A stretch of 14,357 nucleotides of DNA from Clostridia bacterium. GTDB taxonomy: Bacteria > Bacillota > Clostridia > Oscillospirales > CAG-272. The notes under the pieces were generated by a model that worked only from the letters and a program-made list of their open reading frames with translations, was not told the DNA's origin and searched no databases. Below, piece by piece: positions 10,974-14,357 of the stretch; position 1 is the first letter of the stretch; every line of letters starts with the position of its first letter. Location: contig CAADYQ010000058.1 of assembly GCA_900753295.1 (NCBI GenBank), positions 1-14,357 on the forward strand. Reading direction: 5' to 3'. A program made the translations under genes and the position numbers.

Positions 10974-13370
10974 ATGTATTTACCGCAAAAAACAATAACA
11001 TCGCTTGAATTTGATAAAATACGTGCAATGCTTGCCGATTGCGCCATGACCGAGGGCGCAAAGGCGGCGGCGCTTGAGCTTATGCCGGATGACGACGAGG
11101 TACACGTACTGCGCCGCCAGCGGCTGACGACCGACGCCAAAAAGCTCGCGTCATACAAGGGATACCCCTCGTTCGGCATGATAAAGAGCGTCGATCCGCA
11201 CTGCGAGCGCGCGGAGAAGGGAGCTATGCTCTCGGCGCGTGAATTGCTCGATGTCGCAAATGTCCTGCGCACCGCGCGCGGCATTCTTGAATACAGCCGC
11301 ACCGACCGCACGTTTGAGACCGTGCTTGACGAGGTGTTCGAGCGTCTTACGGCGGACCGTCCGTTCGAGGACAGGATATACCGCACCGTGATATCCGAGG
11401 AGCTGATAGCGGATGACGCCTCTCCCGCTCTTGCCGATATAAGGCGCAAGATCCGCTCCGCTACCGCGCGTGTTAAGGATCTGCTTTCAAAGTACACCGG
11501 CGGCTCGTATGCGAAATATCTTCAGGACAGCATAGTCACGATCCGGAACGGACGCTATGTCATACCTGTGCGCGCCGAGTGCAAAAACGACGTAAAGGGA
11601 CTCGTACACGATACATCCGCATCCGGAGCCACGCTTTTTGTCGAGCCTATGGCTGTCGTTGACGCCAACAATGAAATACGTGAGCTTGAAGCCAAGGAAA
11701 AGCACGAGATAGAGAAGATACTTTTTGAGCTTTCAGCCGAAACGGCTCACCGCGCCGATATCCTGCGCTATAATACCGCAAATATCGACGAGCTGGCGTT
11801 TTACTTTGCCTGCGCGCTGTTTTCCGAGAAGATCGACGGCGCACAGCCGCGCATAACTTCGGGCAGCGAGCGTGTGACCGAGCTTTACGGTGCGCGTCAC
11901 CCGCTTATCCCCAAGGAACGGGTCGTGCCCGTAAATGTTGCCCTCGGCGGCAGCTACGATACGATGATAATCACCGGTCCCAACACCGGAGGAAAAACGG
12001 TAACGCTTAAAACGCTGGGACTTTTCACGCTCATGGCACAGTCCGGACTGCATATCCCCGCCGGTGAACGCTCTTCGGTGGCGATATGCGACCGCGTTCT
12101 TGCGGATATAGGAGACGACCAGAGCATCGAGCAGTCGCTGTCTACATTCTCCGCTCATATGGTCAATATCGTTTCGATAGTCAATGAGCTGACGCCGGGC
12201 GCGCTCGTTCTGTTTGATGAGCTTGGCGTCGGTACCGACCCGATCGAGGGCGCGGCGCTTGCCATAGCTGTCATACGTGAGGTGCGGGAGAAGGGCGCTC
12301 TTTGCGCAGCCACCACCCATTATGCCGAGCTCAAGTCATACGCGCTCAATACACCGGGCGTGACCAATGCATCCTGCGAATTCGATGTCAACACGCTGCG
12401 CCCGACATACAGGCTCACCGTGGGAACACCGGGCAGGTCGAATGCGTTTGCGATATCCAAGAGGCTTGGACTCCCCGAGCACATCATAGAGCGCGCCGAG
12501 GCGGAGGTAAGCTCGGATAACCGCCGCTTTGAGGATGTTATCGACAAGCTGGAGGCGAGCCGTATCGAAATGGAGCGCAACCGCGAGGAGACCGAGCAGA
12601 TGCGCGAGGAATATGAAAGGTTCAAGCGCGAGGCGGAGGCAAAGATACGCGCGCGCTCGGCTGAGGCTGAAAAGCAGGCAGCCGCCGCAGAGAAAAAAGC
12701 GGCTCAGCTTATAGAGGGTGCGAAGATATCGAGCGAATACGTGCTTTCGCAGCTTGAAAAAGTCAAAAAGGCGCGCGACAGCGAGCGCCTTGGTGAGGAG
12801 CTTGAGGCGGCGCGCCGCAAAATACGCGAGCACCTTAAGGAAAATGAGGATAAATTCAACCCTGTGGACGAAGAGGAAGACGACGGATATGTTCTGCCGC
12901 GCTCCCTTCACAAGGGAGACAAGGTATATATAAGGAATATAAAGCAGGAGGGCGTTCTGATTTCGGATCCCGACCGTGCCGGTAACGTTGCGGTGCAGGC
13001 GGGAGGTATCAGGACAAAGACCAAGCTGAAAAATCTCAAGTTGCTTGACGATGTTGTCATGGTCACAGACAGCATGGGACAGAAAAAGACCGCCAAGGAA
13101 TTTTCGGTGACCTCGGTCAGCCGTGCGTGCAGTGATGAGATCGATCTGCGCGGAATGACCGGCGACGAGGCATGGATGGCGGTTGACCGTTACCTTGACG
13201 ATGCTATGTTTGCAGGGCTTCATACGGTCCGGCTGATACACGGCAAGGGCACGGGAGCGCTCAAACAGGCGCTTTGGAAGATGCTCAAGGGCGACGGACG
13301 TATCGCCGCATACCGTATAGGTCAGTACGGAGAGGGCGACGGCGGCGTGACCGTTGTTGAACTCAAATGA
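10974..13370 (+). CDS. mutS2: Endonuclease MutS2 (recombination or ribosome-rescue factor)
   Basis: A 798-residue MutS2 of typical length. The N-terminal MutS core and lever region (1-320) are followed by the ABC-type ATPase: Walker A GPNTGGKT (335-342), the signature region SIEQSLSTFS (384-393), and Walker B LVLFDE (411-416) followed by LGVGTDP. A long charged coiled coil spans about 500-620. A KOW-like segment follows (LHKGDKVYIRNIKQEG), and a C-terminal Smr nuclease domain (about 720-798) has IDLRGM and HGKGTG (756-761). MutS2 lacks the mismatch-recognition domain. It suppresses recombination in some species, and in B. subtilis it acts on collided ribosomes. All domains appear intact. The start follows GGAG at 10962-10965. 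rhamnulokinase starts 17 bp downstream, in the same direction. Confidence 0.97.
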   Translation: MYLPQKTITSLEFDKIRAMLADCAMTEGAKAAALELMPDDDEVHVLRRQRLTTDAKKLASYKGYPSFGMIKSVDPHCERAEKGAMLSARELLDVANVLRTARGILEYSRTDRTFETVLDEVFERLTADRPFEDRIYRTVISEELIADDASPALADIRRKIRSATARVKDLLSKYTGGSYAKYLQDSIVTIRNGRYVIPVRAECKNDVKGLVHDTSASGATLFVEPMAVVDANNEIRELEAKEKHEIEKILFELSAETAHRADILRYNTANIDELAFYFACALFSEKIDGAQPRITSGSERVTELYGARHPLIPKERVVPVNVALGGSYDTMIITGPNTGGKTVTLKTLGLFTLMAQSGLHIPAGERSSVAICDRVLADIGDDQSIEQSLSTFSAHMVNIVSIVNELTPGALVLFDELGVGTDPIEGAALAIAVIREVREKGALCAATTHYAELKSYALNTPGVTNASCEFDVNTLRPTYRLTVGTPGRSNAFAISKRLGLPEHIIERAEAEVSSDNRRFEDVIDKLEASRIEMERNREETEQMREEYERFKREAEAKIRARSAEAEKQAAAAEKKAAQLIEGAKISSEYVLSQLEKVKKARDSERLGEELEAARRKIREHLKENEDKFNPVDEEEDDGYVLPRSLHKGDKVYIRNIKQEGVLISDPDRAGNVAVQAGGIRTKTKLKNLKLLDDVVMVTDSMGQKKTAKEFSVTSVSRACSDEIDLRGMTGDEAWMAVDRYLDDAMFAGLHTVRLIHGKGTGALKQALWKMLKGDGRIAAYRIGQYGEGDGGVTVVELK

Positions 13371-13387
13371 CCCCACGAGGTGAGGAT

Positions 13388-14357
13388 ATGAAAAAAACAC
13401 TTGATTTTCTCGGTATAGACCTCGGCGCGTCAAGCGGACGCGGCATTGTCGGCAGCTATGACGGCGAGCGTCTCTCACTGCGCGAGGTGCACAGATTCCC
13501 AAATGAGCCGCAGATGGTGAACGGACGCTTCACATGGGATATCCTCAGGCTTTTTGCGGAGAGCAAGAATGCGATACGCGCCGCCGCTACGGGCGGGGAA
13601 CTGCGCTCGATAGGTATCGATACATGGGGCGTTGACTACGGACTTCTTGATGCACGCGGCAGGCTCATCTCCAACCCCGCGCATTACCGCGACCGCCGCA
13701 CCGCCGGGATCATACGTGAGTTCGGCGAGCGCGTTATGCCAAACGAAAAGCTGTACGGTATCACGGGAATACAGTTGCTTGATTTCAATACCGTATATCA
13801 GCTTTATGCCGATCGCCGCGACGGTACGGCGGCAGGTGCGTCGCGCATGCTGTTCACCCCCGACCTGCTCGGATACTTTCTGACCGGTAACGAGGCGTGC
13901 GAGTACACGGTGGCATCCACCGGCGCGCTTCTTGATGCGGAAAAACGGGAGTTTTCGCCCGAAATACTGTCTGCCCTCGGGCTTGACCGCAGTTATTTTG
14001 CGCCGCTCGTCTCGCCGGGAACATCGCTCGGAGCGCTGTTGCCCGACGTTGCCGCCGAGGTCGGCGGGTGCCGCGCCGGAGTCGTGAGTATCGCTTCGCA
14101 CGACACCGCATCGGCTGTTCTTGCGGTCCCGGCAAAGAAGGACGAAAAATTCATATACATAAGCTCCGGTACATGGTCGCTCCTCGGCACCGAACTGTCG
14201 TCTCCGGTAATGAGCGGCGAGGCGCTCGCTCGTAATTTCACGAATGAGGGCGGCGTCGGCGGAAAGATACGCTTCCTTAAAAATATAATGGGACTTTGGC
14301 TGCTTCAGGAATCGCGCCGTCAGGGGCGGCGCGAGCGCCTGGGCGAGGACGAGATAG
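13388..14357 (+). CDS. rhaB: Rhamnulokinase, 5' part (runs off the window)
   Basis: The first 323 residues of a sugar kinase of the FGGY family, cut by the window edge (family length is about 480-490). It phosphorylates L-rhamnulose to L-rhamnulose 1-phosphate with ATP in rhamnose catabolism. The phosphate-1 motif GIDLGASSGRG (9-19) opens the protein. Rhamnulokinase-type signatures are GIDTWGVDYGLLD (76-88), NPAHYRDRRT (96-105), LDFNTVYQLY (131-140), and SHDTASAV with the likely catalytic base Asp239. ISSGTWSLLGTEL (258-270) and NEGGVGGKIRFLKNIMGLWL (286-305) follow. The start at 13388 follows GAGGTGAGG (13377-13385). It begins 17 bp after mutS2, an unexpected neighbour, and may be read through from it. 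More rhamnose genes probably lie beyond the window, but that is not visible. Confidence 0.93.
   Translation, partial: MKKTLDFLGIDLGASSGRGIVGSYDGERLSLREVHRFPNEPQMVNGRFTWDILRLFAESKNAIRAAATGGELRSIGIDTWGVDYGLLDARGRLISNPAHYRDRRTAGIIREFGERVMPNEKLYGITGIQLLDFNTVYQLYADRRDGTAAGASRMLFTPDLLGYFLTGNEACEYTVASTGALLDAEKREFSPEILSALGLDRSYFAPLVSPGTSLGALLPDVAAEVGGCRAGVVSIASHDTASAVLAVPAKKDEKFIYISSGTWSLLGTELSSPVMSGEALARNFTNEGGVGGKIRFLKNIMGLWLLQESRRQGRRERLGEDEI

Noticed and set aside
1..14357. tRNA, rRNA, CRISPR array, insertion sequence or integration-site duplication
   Set aside because: None was seen on reading both strands. No clusters of spaced identical repeats, no transposase motifs and no flanking direct repeats around 1337-4624 were found by eye.

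Overview
The window looks like a chromosome segment from a GC-rich, endospore-forming member of the Clostridia (Oscillospirales-like gut Firmicutes is my guess). The reasons are the sporulation genes ylbJ, yqfC and yqfD, the Firmicutes-type gene order phoH-ybeY-era-recO-mutS2, strong AGGAGG ribosome sites, and sigma-A promoters of the form TTGACA-N17-TATAAT. This placement is inference from gene content; no rRNA is present.

Layout. Positions 1-119 hold the end of an unidentified gene. A D-2-hydroxyacid dehydrogenase gene (187-1197) follows with its own consensus promoter and a bidirectional terminator (1243-1274). From about 1337 to 4624 there is an accessory island. Its left arm is transcribed leftward: a serine recombinase, a coupled 51-residue membrane protein, and a RelE-type toxin-antitoxin pair. 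Its right arm is transcribed rightward: a tiny leader-like peptide, a protein resembling the LPD29 domain, and a minimal FtsK/SpoIIIE-type ATPase. Between the arms lies a control region with two perfect divergent promoters, three copies of a dyad (TTGACATATTTCAAAA type) and a GC-rich structured spacer.

The most interesting item is in the right arm. Between the small peptide gene and the LPD29-like gene, the minus strand carries a complete small-RNA gene: a promoter (3291-3319), about 79 nt of RNA, and an intrinsic terminator. It is antisense to a stem-loop in the leader of the LPD29-ftsK mRNA. The sense loop can also pair with a downstream copy of the antisense loop, which would form an H-type pseudoknot. 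The sense stem hides an anti-Shine-Dalgarno sequence. This leader peptide, antisense RNA and pseudoknot layout recalls the copy-number control of IncI-type plasmids (ColIb-P9 repY/repZ/Inc RNA), but here it sits in front of an LPD29-FtsK pair with no recognisable Rep or relaxase.

From 4649 to the end the window is core chromosome. ylbJ (leftward) is divergent from yqfC-yqfD (rightward). These are followed by phoH (own promoter), ybeY, era, recO and mutS2, tightly packed and serving rRNA maturation, ribosome assembly and DNA repair or ribosome rescue. The window ends inside a rhamnulokinase gene placed 17 bp after mutS2. No tRNA, rRNA, CRISPR array or insertion sequence was seen.
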